The notes under the pieces: model-generated
Seen by the model: the letters and a program-made list of their open reading frames with translations, nothing else
What the model was told of the DNA's origin: nothing
The model's database searches: none
From: Treponema sp.
Lineage (GTDB): Bacteria; Spirochaetota; Spirochaetia; Treponematales; Treponemataceae
Assembly: GCA_024691105.1 (NCBI GenBank)
Contig: JAILNY010000023.1
Location: forward strand, 1-19,070
DNA length: 19,070 nt
Direction: 5' to 3'
Shown here: positions 7,661 through 14,795 of the stretch, one piece after another
How positions within the stretch are numbered: the first letter of the stretch is position 1
How the letters are laid out: every line of letters begins with the position of its first letter
Translations under genes and position numbers: made by a program

Positions 7661-8793
7661 ACAATTTCTCCTGCCTTAAATCGCTTTAAGAACATTTCTT
7701 TGTATTCTTCAAATCTGTCATTATTAATTGCATCGCGTGCTTCTTTTACAAGATTATTCAAGAAATACAAATTGTGGTAAGAAGCAAGCATGCTGCTTAA
7801 AATCTCCTGAGACTTAAACAAGTGTCTTAAATATGATCGTGAATAATTTCTACAAACTTTACAGTTACATTCTTTATCAATCGGACCATGATCATGAATA
7901 AAGCGTTCCTGCTTTATAGAAAGCATTCCATCATGTGTAAAATAAGAACCGTTTCTTGCGTTACGAGTCGGAAGAACACAGTCAAACATATCGATTCCAT
8001 TTGCAATTGCATCAAGGATATAATCCGGCGTTCCAATTCCCATTACGTACTTTGGTTTATCTTCTGGAAGACAGTCAACAGTGTATTTTAAAAAGCGGGA
8101 ATACTCTTCTTTAGGCTCACCTACACTCAAACCGCCGATTGCGATTCCCGGGAAATCGAGTTCAGAAACAAATTCAGCACTCTGCTTGCGGAGATCTTCA
8201 AAAAAGTTTCCCTGTACAATCGGAAAAAGAATTCCCTTATAACCTTTTTCGCGTGATTCATCCCATTGTTTTTTTGCACGCAAAAGCCAGTCCGAAGTAA
8301 TGCGCAAAGCTTCTACAGATTCTTTTCGCGACACGCCCCAGCCCGAGCATACATCAAGCTGCATCTGAATATCAGAATTAAACTTGACCTGAGTATCAAC
8401 TACACTTTCAGGAGTGAACATATGATAGCTTCCGTCAATGTTACTCTGGAACCGGGCTCCTTCATCAGTAATTTTTCTAAGCTTTGAAAGAGAAAAAACC
8501 TGAAACCCGCCCGAGTCAGTTAAAAAATTTCTGTTCCATTTAGAAAATCCGTGGAGTCCGCCCATCTCCTGAATCAAATCTGCACCAGGCCTTAAATACA
8601 GATGATATGTGTTTGCAAGAATAATTTCAAAACCGATTTCTTCAAGATCATCCTTAGTAATGGCCTTTACAGTTGCATTAGTTCCAACCGGCATAAATAC
8701 CGGCGTCTGAACAGTTCCATGCGGCAAAGTCAAAACACCAGTGCGCGCTTTTGTTCCATTATTTTTATGCTTAATTTCAAATATTTTTTCCAT
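7657..8793 (-). CDS. tgt: Queuine tRNA-ribosyltransferase
   Basis: This 378-residue TIM-barrel enzyme exchanges guanine 34 of GUN anticodons (Asp, Asn, His, Tyr tRNAs) for the queuosine precursor preQ1. Diagnostic features are LTDSGGFQVFSL (Asp93 is the general base), GGLSVGE (about 220-226), and FDCVLPTRNARNG with Asp271 as the expected nucleophile. The zinc site is complete: Cys309-x-Cys311-xx-Cys314 with His340, matching the CxCxxCx25H pattern. Length is normal. The start ATG follows GGGTGG on the mRNA. It sits 19 nt after lptG and shares an ATGA overlap with the downstream HEAT gene. No other queuosine synthesis gene lies in the window. Confidence 0.97.
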   Translation of the reverse strand: MEKIFEIKHKNNGTKARTGVLTLPHGTVQTPVFMPVGTNATVKAITKDDLEEIGFEIILANTYHLYLRPGADLIQEMGGLHGFSKWNRNFLTDSGGFQVFSLSKLRKITDEGARFQSNIDGSYHMFTPESVVDTQVKFNSDIQMQLDVCSGWGVSRKESVEALRITSDWLLRAKKQWDESREKGYKGILFPIVQGNFFEDLRKQSAEFVSELDFPGIAIGGLSVGEPKEEYSRFLKYTVDCLPEDKPKYVMGIGTPDYILDAIANGIDMFDCVLPTRNARNGSYFTHDGMLSIKQERFIHDHGPIDKECNCKVCRNYSRSYLRHLFKSQEILSSMLASYHNLYFLNNLVKEARDAINNDRFEEYKEMFLKRFKAGEIV

Positions 8794-8812
8794 TTTACCA
8801 CCCGAAAAATTT

Positions 8813-9892
8813 TTAAGTTCTTGAATACCGCAAAAGCGCGCCGCTTATTATCATAAACACTATAACAGGAAACCACGCACCAAAGGCAGGGGTTACAAAT
8901 CCAAACTTAGCCAGCAGCATAGTTACCATCTGTAAAACGTAAAAAAGAACTGATGCCGTAAGTGACAACAGCATACTTATGATTATAACATTTCTTCTTG
9001 AACGTCCAGACAATCCTATTGCAAGTATCGTAACAATCATGATTACATAAGAAAATGAAAATTTCTTGTAATACACAGAAAGACTTTCGCCAGTTGGTCG
9101 ACCTGTCCGCTTTAAGTATCCGATATACTCTCTTGCCTCTTTTATAGTTACAGTCTCCACATCGACTTTATTATTTCTAAATGTTTCCGGAGCCTCAACA
9201 AAACGTTCGGCAAAGTTTCCAAGACTTCTGGAATATTCAAGTTCACCATTAGCTAAAAGACGATACACAGAAGGAGAAGATAAAACCCATCTCTCCTGAT
9301 TTTTATCCCATTGCGCAGAAGGCGCTTTTACAATTGCTTCAAGCTTTTTATCTTCTGTACGAATAACAATAAGAACTCCATGAAGTCTCATTACAGCGTC
9401 TTCGTAAACCTCTGCCTTATAAATTAAAAGGCCATCTTCACTTCTAATTACAATATTTGTACTGTTCAATTCCTGTTCAATATGCAGCGCATCATTTTTT
9501 AATGTCTGATACTGACTGTAACATGGAACTACAACCTTATCTTCAAACACAAAATAACAAATTGAAAGAATAAATGAAAAAATAATCAGCGGAAGCATCA
9601 CTCTGATATACGAAACACCCGAAGCAAAAAGTGCAACAAGTTCATTTTGTGCAGAAAGAATACAAAGCATATAACAGGTTGCAAAAAGCATAGAAAGCGG
9701 TAATGCATAAGTTATAGTTTTTGGAAGATATAAAAGCAGAGTTTTTAATACAACATTTACAGGAACATTATTAAAAATATATTTCCAGATATTCATAAAA
9801 AGATCTACAATTTCAAATCCAAGAATAAACAGACTTAATGCGCCAAGCAAAAGAGGAAAAAATAATCTGAAAATATAAAGTGCAAGTTTCAT
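8813..9892 (-). CDS. lptG: LptF/LptG-family permease, LptG-like
   Basis: This 359-residue membrane protein belongs to the YjgP/YjgQ (LptF/LptG) family. It has two or three hydrophobic helices in the first 110 residues, a soluble beta-rich periplasmic domain (about residues 115-260), then three helices before the C-terminus. In proteobacteria these proteins pair with the LptB ATPase and extract LPS from the inner membrane. The gene is 11 nt downstream of a second family member, the usual heterodimer arrangement. Which paralogue is F and which is G is assigned by gene order only. Many treponemes lack classical LPS, so the cargo may be another glycolipid or lipooligosaccharide. LptA, B and C are not in the window. 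Confidence 0.85.
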   Translation of the reverse strand: MKLALYIFRLFFPLLLGALSLFILGFEIVDLFMNIWKYIFNNVPVNVVLKTLLLYLPKTITYALPLSMLFATCYMLCILSAQNELVALFASGVSYIRVMLPLIIFSFILSICYFVFEDKVVVPCYSQYQTLKNDALHIEQELNSTNIVIRSEDGLLIYKAEVYEDAVMRLHGVLIVIRTEDKKLEAIVKAPSAQWDKNQERWVLSSPSVYRLLANGELEYSRSLGNFAERFVEAPETFRNNKVDVETVTIKEAREYIGYLKRTGRPTGESLSVYYKKFSFSYVIMIVTILAIGLSGRSRRNVIIISMLLSLTASVLFYVLQMVTMLLAKFGFVTPAFGAWFPVIVFMIISGALLRYSRT

Positions 9893-9903
9893 ATTCTAAA
9901 AAC

Positions 9904-11169
9904 CTATTGCCTCATCATGACAGAATAAAATCCAAGACCGGCAAGACCGACAACAATGTTTGGCGTCCACATCGACAAAAAAGCATTTAATCCGTTTCTG
10001 TAACCAAACAACATAAAAACCCAGATTAAAGCCCAGTATACTACAGAAATTAAAACACCAGTAACAAGTCCCATAAAAACTCCGTTATGCTTTCCAAAAA
10101 TCAAAGCAAGCGGGAGCGCCAGAAAAGCAAAAAACAAAGCACCAAATGAAAGAGAAAATTTTTTATTAAATTCAATCTTATATCTGTTCAGCTGTTCTTT
10201 AGGGACGCCTTCCTGTTTCTTTAATTTTTTTATTTCCTTGTGAATATCATAAGTCGTCATTTCACTTGGCTCAACGCCCGTCATAGGATCTATAAAGGCG
10301 GAATCAAAAATATTAAGCGTCATCTTTGCCGATTGAATTACATCAAAATCTTTCACCTTCTGCTCGTTCAAATTAACAACCATTGCATCTTCCATCGACA
10401 GCTTCATACTTACACCATTTTTATTACCGGAGTCAACATAAGATTTACCGGCAATTATAACACGCTGATTTCGATTTTCATCCACATCAAAAAATACGAT
10501 ATCCGAAATTCCAGAACCAGAAACATCTCCAGTTACAATTGTATTTTCCTTAAGATGCTTTACCGTATTTGATTCAATCTCAACAAACGGATTTCGCGAA
10601 ATACTGATAATATACTGTTCTTTATATTTTATCAAACTTGCAGGCAAAAGATAATCATTTACAAAAAATGAAAAAAGCGAAACCAAAAATCCAAGCGCAA
10701 TAACAGGAATTAAAATTATAATTCTCGGATTCTGTCCCGATGCTCTGAAAATTAAAATTTCGTTATCAGAATTCATTCTTCCAAGGCACATCATAAAACC
10801 TGTCAAAACTGCAAACGGTGCAGTCTGCGAAATTATCGACGGCAAAGAATAAATCATCAAAAGAATTACATCGCCAAGCGGAAGATTCTGTCCCAAAAGC
10901 TTTAACATTAAAACAAGAATCTGATTTACAAAAAATACAAGAAAATAAAAAAGAAACATCAAAAAAAAGTACAAAAAAAGTTCATGTATAATATAACGCC
11001 ACATAAAAAAATCTTTAAAATTTCTCTGGGCAAATTTTGCATGAACATACTTTTTTTTGAGATCGTTTATAGCTGCAAAAATTTTTTGAGCCGTTTTATT
11101 AGAATTTACAAACTGACGAATTTTATTTTCCAGTAGAACCAAAACCGCCAGTCCCCCGTTCTGTTTCAT
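9904..11169 (-). CDS. lptF: LptF/LptG-family permease, LptF-like
   Basis: This is the partner permease, up to 421 residues. The canonical family N-terminus (a RYI- or MWRYI-like start running straight into helix 1) appears only at Met56 of this model (ATG at 11004), preceded by 55 mostly hydrophilic residues. The frame is open further upstream, through the end of dut, with possible starts at TTG 11172 and ATG 11169; none has a convincing Shine-Dalgarno sequence. A start at 11169 overlaps dut by 47 nt. The rest shows the family order: N-terminal helices, a large periplasmic domain, then PLALIFGKHNG and a terminal helix bundle. It may export a lipid or glycolipid together with the lptG product. 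Start position is the main uncertainty. Confidence 0.85.
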   Translation of the reverse strand: MKQNGGLAVLVLLENKIRQFVNSNKTAQKIFAAINDLKKKYVHAKFAQRNFKDFFMWRYIIHELFLYFFLMFLFYFLVFFVNQILVLMLKLLGQNLPLGDVILLMIYSLPSIISQTAPFAVLTGFMMCLGRMNSDNEILIFRASGQNPRIIILIPVIALGFLVSLFSFFVNDYLLPASLIKYKEQYIISISRNPFVEIESNTVKHLKENTIVTGDVSGSGISDIVFFDVDENRNQRVIIAGKSYVDSGNKNGVSMKLSMEDAMVVNLNEQKVKDFDVIQSAKMTLNIFDSAFIDPMTGVEPSEMTTYDIHKEIKKLKKQEGVPKEQLNRYKIEFNKKFSLSFGALFFAFLALPLALIFGKHNGVFMGLVTGVLISVVYWALIWVFMLFGYRNGLNAFLSMWTPNIVVGLAGLGFYSVMMRQ

Positions 11170-11563
11170 CAAGTTTATCAGTTATCACAAAGTTTCCAAG
11201 CGTAACAGGACTTACAACAATCTGTGCAATTCTGTCGCCGTTATTAATGACAAAATCTTCTGTTCCAAGATTTACAAGAATCACTTTTACTTCGCCGCGG
11301 TAATCGCTGTCAATCGTTCCCGGAGTATTAAGACATGTAATACCGTTTTTAATTGCAAGACCCGAGCGTGGCCTAACCTGTATCTCAAAGCCTTCAGGAA
11401 TTTCAAAAAAAAGCCCGGTCGGGACAGCAAAACGCTCCATAGGTTTTAAAGTGATGCTTTCTGAAAGATGCGCGCAGATGTCAGCTCCCGCAGCTCCCTT
11501 TGTTTTATATTGCGGAATAATTGCCCCTTCAAGAGCAACACATTTTATATCAGTTAAATTCAT
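11123..11563 (-). CDS. dut: dUTP diphosphatase (trimeric)
   Basis: This 146-residue enzyme hydrolyses dUTP to dUMP and PPi, keeping uracil out of DNA and feeding dTMP synthesis. All five trimeric dUTPase motifs are present: GADICAHL (26-33), RPRSGLA (64-70), GTIDSDYRGEV (82-92, with the catalytic Asp), RIAQIVV (111-117) and the C-terminal GTGGFGSTGK (137-146). I chose the ATG at 11563. A longer frame from TTG 11581 would overlap the promoter and adds six residues not found in the family. No Shine-Dalgarno is seen. A TATAAT box lies 6 nt before the ATG, so the mRNA may be leaderless. It heads the dut-lptF-lptG-tgt-HEAT-ASCH operon. Confidence 0.96.
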   Translation of the reverse strand: MNLTDIKCVALEGAIIPQYKTKGAAGADICAHLSESITLKPMERFAVPTGLFFEIPEGFEIQVRPRSGLAIKNGITCLNTPGTIDSDYRGEVKVILVNLGTEDFVINNGDRIAQIVVSPVTLGNFVITDKLDETERGTGGFGSTGK

Positions 11564-11569
11564 TTTTTT

Positions 11570-11578
11570 ATTATACCA
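11570..11578 (-). promoter_or_regulatory. dut operon promoter, extended -10
   Basis: On the - strand the sequence TGGTATAAT (11578 to 11570) is a consensus extended -10 element (TGn plus TATAAT). The region where a -35 box would lie is only a T-run shared with the U-tract of the pnp terminator, which fits a promoter that relies on the extended -10. Six A residues separate it from the dut ATG. Confidence 0.7.
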
Positions 11579-11589
11579 CAAACAACGAC

Positions 11590-11617
11590 AAAAAAAAAGT
11601 CCGGCCGTAGCCGAACT
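11590..11617 (-). terminator. pnp terminator with a UACG tetraloop
   Basis: On the - strand AGTTCGGC pairs with GCCGGACT (8 bp with one G-U pair) across a UACG loop closed by C-G, the very stable cUNCGg tetraloop class. It is followed by a run of eight or more T (11598 to 11590). It is a strong intrinsic terminator ending the pnp transcript about 130 nt after the pnp stop, and it abuts the dut promoter. Confidence 0.92.
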
Positions 11618-11650
11618 CTTTTTAAATCCACACGCTGCACCCTATGAGTT

Positions 11651-11744
11651 ATGCTGTACGCAGTATCAGCATGAGTGTATTTATCACGCGACGTTAGTCG
11701 TCGTGATATAGCGTGTATGACTGCACGCAGTGTCTGTCATACAC
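11651..11744. repeat. Array of three stem-loops in the pnp 3' region
   Basis: Hairpin A: ATGCTGTAC (11651-11659) with GTA (11663-11665) and CAGCAT (11667-11672), GCA loop, one bulged T. Hairpin B: TATCACG plus CGAC (11682-11692) with GTCG and CGTGATA (11697-11708), GTTA loop, one bulged T. Hairpin C: GTGTATGAC (11713-11721) with GTCATACAC (11736-11744), 14-nt loop, overlapping the pnp stop codon. A and C contain a near-identical 14-mer, CTGTACGCAGTATC versus CTGCACGCAGTGTC. None has a U-tract. Confidence 0.75.
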
Positions 11745-13846
11745 TATTTCTGTTCTTCGATCGCGTCGATGTAAGAAAGCTGGAGACGACCTCTCTGGTC
11801 AACTTCAAGCAATTTTACAGGAATCTGCTGTCCTTCTTTAAGAACATCAGTTACCTTTTCTACGCGGCCGCGCGAAAGTTTAGAAATATGGCACAAACCT
11901 TCTTTACCTGGAAGGATTTCTACAAAGGCACCAAAGTCTTTAATACTCTTTACGACACCATTGTAAATTGTTCCAACTTCAGGATCTTCTGTAATACCTT
12001 TAACGGCTTTCTTAGCTTCTTCTGCAGAAGTTCCAGTCTTTCCGTAAATTGTAACAGTTCCGTCGTCATCAGTGTTGATTGTAACACCGTACTGAGAACA
12101 GAGAGCTTTTACGTTCTTTCCACCAGGACCAATGAGGGCACCGATCTTGTCTACAGGAATCTTCATAGTAAGAATCTTTGGAGCAAATGGACTGATCTGA
12201 GCAGGTTTGTCGATACATTTTTCCATGATAGAAAGGATGTGCATACGTCCAACGCGAGCCTGCTCAAGAGCCTTCTTCATGATTTCTGTTGTAACACCGG
12301 CAATCTTGATATCCATCTGGAATCCGGTAATACCGTCTTTTGTTCCTGCAACCTTAAAGTCCATATCACCAAGGTGATCTTCTTCTCCAAGGATATCAGA
12401 AAGAATCTTATAACGTCCGTAAGGATTGTCGCCTTCTGGTTCTGTAATAAGACCCATTGCAATACCTGCAACCATCTTCTTCATTGGAACACCGGCAGCG
12501 AGCATAGAAAGACATCCACCACAAGTAGAAGCCTGTGAGCTTGATCCGTTAGATTCCATGATTTCTGATACTACGCGTACTGTGTATGGAAACTCGTCGC
12601 GGCCTGGTACCATTGGAGCAAGCGAGCGGCGTGCAAGGTTTCCGTGACCGATTTCGCGGCGACCTGTTGTAAGTTTTCCTGTTTCACCAACTGAGTATGG
12701 CGGGAAGTTATAATGAAGAATAAAGTGTTCGCTTCTGTCTCCATCGATATCGTCATAAACCTGTTCATCCATTGTTGTACCAAGTGTACAAACTGCAAGC
12801 GACTGAGTTTCGCCGCGTGTAAAGAGAGCAGATCCATGTGGACGAGGAAGTACATTAATTTCACAAGTAATAGGACGGATTTCATCAGTCTTACGACCGT
12901 CAATACGAACACCGTCATCAAGAATTGACTTTCTCAAAAGTTTATACTGAATGTCGTCAATCAAAGCCATAAAGAGCTTCTGCTGAACAGGATCAGAAAG
13001 CTGTTCTTCGTGTTTTGCAGTAAGATCTTTGATTACCTTTGAAACTGCAAGACCGCGGTTCTGTTTTCCATCCTGGAAGCATGCTTCTTTTAAAAGCGGT
13101 GTAGCTTCAGCTTCGATAGCTTCTGCATTTTCAAGAGTTACATCAAGCGGGTTAAGAGGAAGCTTTTCTTTTCCTGCCTTCTTAACAAGTTCTTCCTGAA
13201 GGATACACATTTCTTTAATGAATTTTTCTGCTTCAGCAAGTGCACCAAGCATTACCTCTTCAGATACTTCATTAGCGCCGCCTTCTACCATTGTAAATCC
13301 ATCTTTAGTTCCGGCAACAACGATTTCCATGTCGCCTTCTTCAATTTCTTTGAATGTAGGGTTTACAATATATTTTCCATCTTTAAAACCAATACGACAT
13401 GCTGCAATTGGTCCATGGAACGGAATGTCCGAAATACATGTAGCAGCACTCGCTGCGAGAACTGCAAGAATATCCTGTGTGTGTTCACCATCTGCAGAAA
13501 CGCAGGTAGGAACAATCTGAAGTTCATGACCAAATGAAGGCTCAAACAGTGGTCTCATAGGACGGTCAATCAAACGAGATACGAGTATCTCTTTGTCCTT
13601 TGGACGGCCTTCTCTCTTAACAAAACCGCCAGGGATTTTACCTGCGGCATAAAATTTTTCGTTGTACTCAACTGTTACAGGAACAAAATCCTGTCCTTCT
13701 GTTACGCTTGATGAAGCACAAATTGTAGCAATAACTGCTGCTCCACCCCACTGTGCATAAACACAACCATTAGCCTGTTTACCAATCTTTCCTGTTTCAA
13801 GGATGAGATCTGCATCTCCGAGTTTGTAAGTTACTCTTTCTACCAT
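11744..13846 (-). CDS. pnp: Polyribonucleotide nucleotidyltransferase (PNPase)
   Basis: This 700-residue protein is a phosphorolytic 3'-5' exoribonuclease that also adds 3' tails, and acts as a trimer in RNA decay. The domain order is complete: first RNase PH domain (about 10-145, with EYNEKFYAAGKIPGGF), helical linker, second RNase PH domain (about 310-545) with SRL-like motifs and the acidic active-site cluster EEDHLGDMD (488-496), KH domain (about 560-603, with IGALIGPGGKNVK), and S1 domain (about 624-693, with DFGAFVEI). The ATG follows AAGGAAG. The gene lies downstream of rpsO with a terminator-like hairpin between them and no obvious own promoter, so its expression probably depends on read-through, as in many bacteria with rpsO-pnp. 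Confidence 0.98.
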   Translation of the reverse strand: MVERVTYKLGDADLILETGKIGKQANGCVYAQWGGAAVIATICASSSVTEGQDFVPVTVEYNEKFYAAGKIPGGFVKREGRPKDKEILVSRLIDRPMRPLFEPSFGHELQIVPTCVSADGEHTQDILAVLAASAATCISDIPFHGPIAACRIGFKDGKYIVNPTFKEIEEGDMEIVVAGTKDGFTMVEGGANEVSEEVMLGALAEAEKFIKEMCILQEELVKKAGKEKLPLNPLDVTLENAEAIEAEATPLLKEACFQDGKQNRGLAVSKVIKDLTAKHEEQLSDPVQQKLFMALIDDIQYKLLRKSILDDGVRIDGRKTDEIRPITCEINVLPRPHGSALFTRGETQSLAVCTLGTTMDEQVYDDIDGDRSEHFILHYNFPPYSVGETGKLTTGRREIGHGNLARRSLAPMVPGRDEFPYTVRVVSEIMESNGSSSQASTCGGCLSMLAAGVPMKKMVAGIAMGLITEPEGDNPYGRYKILSDILGEEDHLGDMDFKVAGTKDGITGFQMDIKIAGVTTEIMKKALEQARVGRMHILSIMEKCIDKPAQISPFAPKILTMKIPVDKIGALIGPGGKNVKALCSQYGVTINTDDDGTVTIYGKTGTSAEEAKKAVKGITEDPEVGTIYNGVVKSIKDFGAFVEILPGKEGLCHISKLSRGRVEKVTDVLKEGQQIPVKLLEVDQRGRLQLSYIDAIEEQK

Positions 13847-13891
13847 TTTCTTCCTTCTTTATCTTCTTTTCCGTTTAAAGGCGGTGCCTGT

Positions 13892-13932
13892 AAAAAAAAA
13901 GGGCGGCCCCTAGTAACCAGAGTCCGTCCCTT
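13892..13932 (-). terminator. Terminator/attenuator between rpsO and pnp
   Basis: On the - strand AAGGG and CGG (13932 to 13924, one bulged A) pair with CCG and CCCTT (13906 to 13899). The intervening segment can form an inner 6-bp stem using G-U pairs. T9 follows (13900 to 13892). It is a typical intrinsic terminator. Since pnp has no clear promoter after it, partial read-through is likely. Confidence 0.85.
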
Positions 13933-13939
13933 CTTAAAA

Positions 13940-14209
13940 CTACTTACGCAAATTCAATTCTTTGATAAGTGCGCGGTATGTTTCGAGGTTTGTGCGCTGG
14001 AGATACTTCAAAAGCTTTTTGCGCTGACCGATTACCTTTAAAAGGCTGCGTTTTGCGCTCTTGTCTTTTGGAAAGTTCTTTACATGCGCTGTAAGCTGTT
14101 CTACTCTAGCTGTGAGAAGAGCAACCTGAACTTTTGTGTTACCAGTGTCATTCTCGTTAGCACCAAATTTGCTTACGAGAGAAGCTGACTGTTCTTTTGA
14201 AAGTGCCAT
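13940..14209 (-). CDS. rpsO: 30S ribosomal protein uS15
   Basis: This 89-residue protein binds the 16S rRNA central domain three-way junction early in 30S assembly. The sequence shows family hallmarks: DTGNTKVQVALLTARVEQLT, then KSAKRSLLKVIGQRKKLLKYL and a terminal TYRALIKELNLRK. The frame is open nine codons further upstream, but the ATG at 14209 gives the normal length and start (MALSKEQ) and has AAGGAG 7 nt before it. It precedes pnp, the common bacterial order. It is preceded by a long leader with secondary structure. Confidence 0.98.
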   Translation of the reverse strand: MALSKEQSASLVSKFGANENDTGNTKVQVALLTARVEQLTAHVKNFPKDKSAKRSLLKVIGQRKKLLKYLQRTNLETYRALIKELNLRK

Positions 14210-14350
14210 AATGGAACTCCTTATTGCGGTTAACAAAATAACTCGCTTAATTTATTTTTAATCCGGATACGCGGAACATTCTGCAGGTCGTGGCTTGAGT
14301 TCTAAGCCATAATCACAGCATTGTCCGTAAACCGAACCATTTACACATTT
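14210..14350 (-). promoter_or_regulatory. Long structured leader of rpsO
   Basis: About 140 nt separate the rpmE terminator from the rpsO start. On the - strand TGGCTT and AAGCCA (14309-14304 with 14296-14291) form a 6-bp hairpin with a 7-nt loop. CGGA and TCCG flank it as a possible outer stem. I see no convincing promoter hexamers. S15 represses its own mRNA through leader structures in several bacteria, and these structures differ between phyla. A regulatory role here is inferred from position only. Confidence 0.4.
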
Positions 14351-14351
14351 A

Positions 14352-14383
14352 AGTAAAAAGCAGCACAATGTCTGCTTTTTACT
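14352..14383 (-). terminator. rpmE terminator-like hairpin
   Basis: AGTAAAAAGCAG (14352-14363) pairs perfectly with CTGCTTTTTACT (14372-14383), a 12-bp stem with an 8-nt loop, six bases past the rpmE stop. The stem itself carries the T-run on its 3' side (CTTTTTACT on the - strand). The stem is strong, but the U-tract is interrupted. Confidence 0.8.
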
Positions 14384-14389
14384 ATAAAA

Positions 14390-14602
14390 TTATTTGTTTT
14401 CAGCCTTGATTCCGTAGCGCTTGTTAAAGCGGTCGATACGTCCTGCTGTGTCAACAAGTTTCTGCTTACCAGTAAAGAATGGGTGGCAAGCTGAACAAAT
14501 TTCAACGTGAATGTCTTTTACAGTTGAACGTGTCTCAATTACATTACCGCATACGCAAGTAATCTTTGTAAGCTGGTAGTCTGGATGGATATCCTTTTTC
14601 AT
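14390..14602 (-). CDS. rpmE: 50S ribosomal protein bL31, zinc-binding type
   Basis: This 70-residue protein begins MKKDIHPDYQ and contains four zinc-ligand cysteines (Cys16, Cys18, Cys36, Cys39), so it is the C+ form that holds zinc. Zinc-free paralogues can replace it in zinc starvation in some bacteria. The CSACHPFFTGKQK block and the GRIDRFNKRYG tail are typical of the family. The ATG follows AGGAG with 8 nt spacing. It lies just downstream of rho, an order seen in many bacteria. Confidence 0.98.
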   Translation of the reverse strand: MKKDIHPDYQLTKITCVCGNVIETRSTVKDIHVEICSACHPFFTGKQKLVDTAGRIDRFNKRYGIKAENK

Positions 14603-14714
14603 TTTAATAACTCCTAAAAATCTTGCCCTGTATTACGCCCGGCCACCACTAGCTCAAAGACAGGCTTTGTCTATCATTCCGTCACCGTCAGCTAAAATTT
14701 TTAAAATAATACCA
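14603..14714 (-). promoter_or_regulatory. rpmE promoter and leader
   Basis: On the - strand TGGTATTAT (14714 to 14706) is a good extended -10 element, almost identical in context (TTGTGGTAT) to the dut promoter. It would give a leader of roughly 95 nt before the rpmE ATG. The leader can form a short hairpin around 14655-14672 (AGACA with TGTCT, or CAAAG with CTTTG). L31 leaders that bind L31 are known in other phyla; no match to those is claimed. Confidence 0.45.
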
Positions 14715-14742
14715 CAAGATAAAATTATTATAATATTTTATC

Positions 14743-14769
14743 AAAAATTGCGCCTCAAAGTCAAGGCGC
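14743..14769 (-). terminator. rho terminator
   Basis: GCGCCT (14750-14755) pairs with AGGCGC (14764-14769) across an 8-nt loop. On the - strand it is followed by AATTTTT. It lies 26 nt after the rho stop. Confidence 0.85.
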
Positions 14770-14795
14770 GACTTTTGTTTTCACATGTTTTGTTT

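Noticed and set aside
11564..11581. Upstream TTG start for dut adding six residues
   Set aside because: It would place the coding start inside the extended -10 element, and the extra residues are not part of the dUTPase family N-terminus.
11651..11744. CRISPR-like or direct-repeat array after pnp
   Set aside because: Only two copies of an imperfect 14-mer, each inside a palindrome, with no regular spacers or cas genes.
11675..12538. A 287-codon + strand open frame antisense to pnp
   Set aside because: Its composition is the mirror of pnp codons (Cys/Phe/Asn/Ser-rich, no recognisable motif), it lies wholly opposite conserved S1, KH and RNase PH sequence, and it has no ribosome-binding site.
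14220..14350. Possible tRNA in the rpsO leader (GGTTCGG and several short stems)
   Set aside because: No cloverleaf with a 7-bp acceptor stem, anticodon arm and T-arm can be assembled; better read as a leader.
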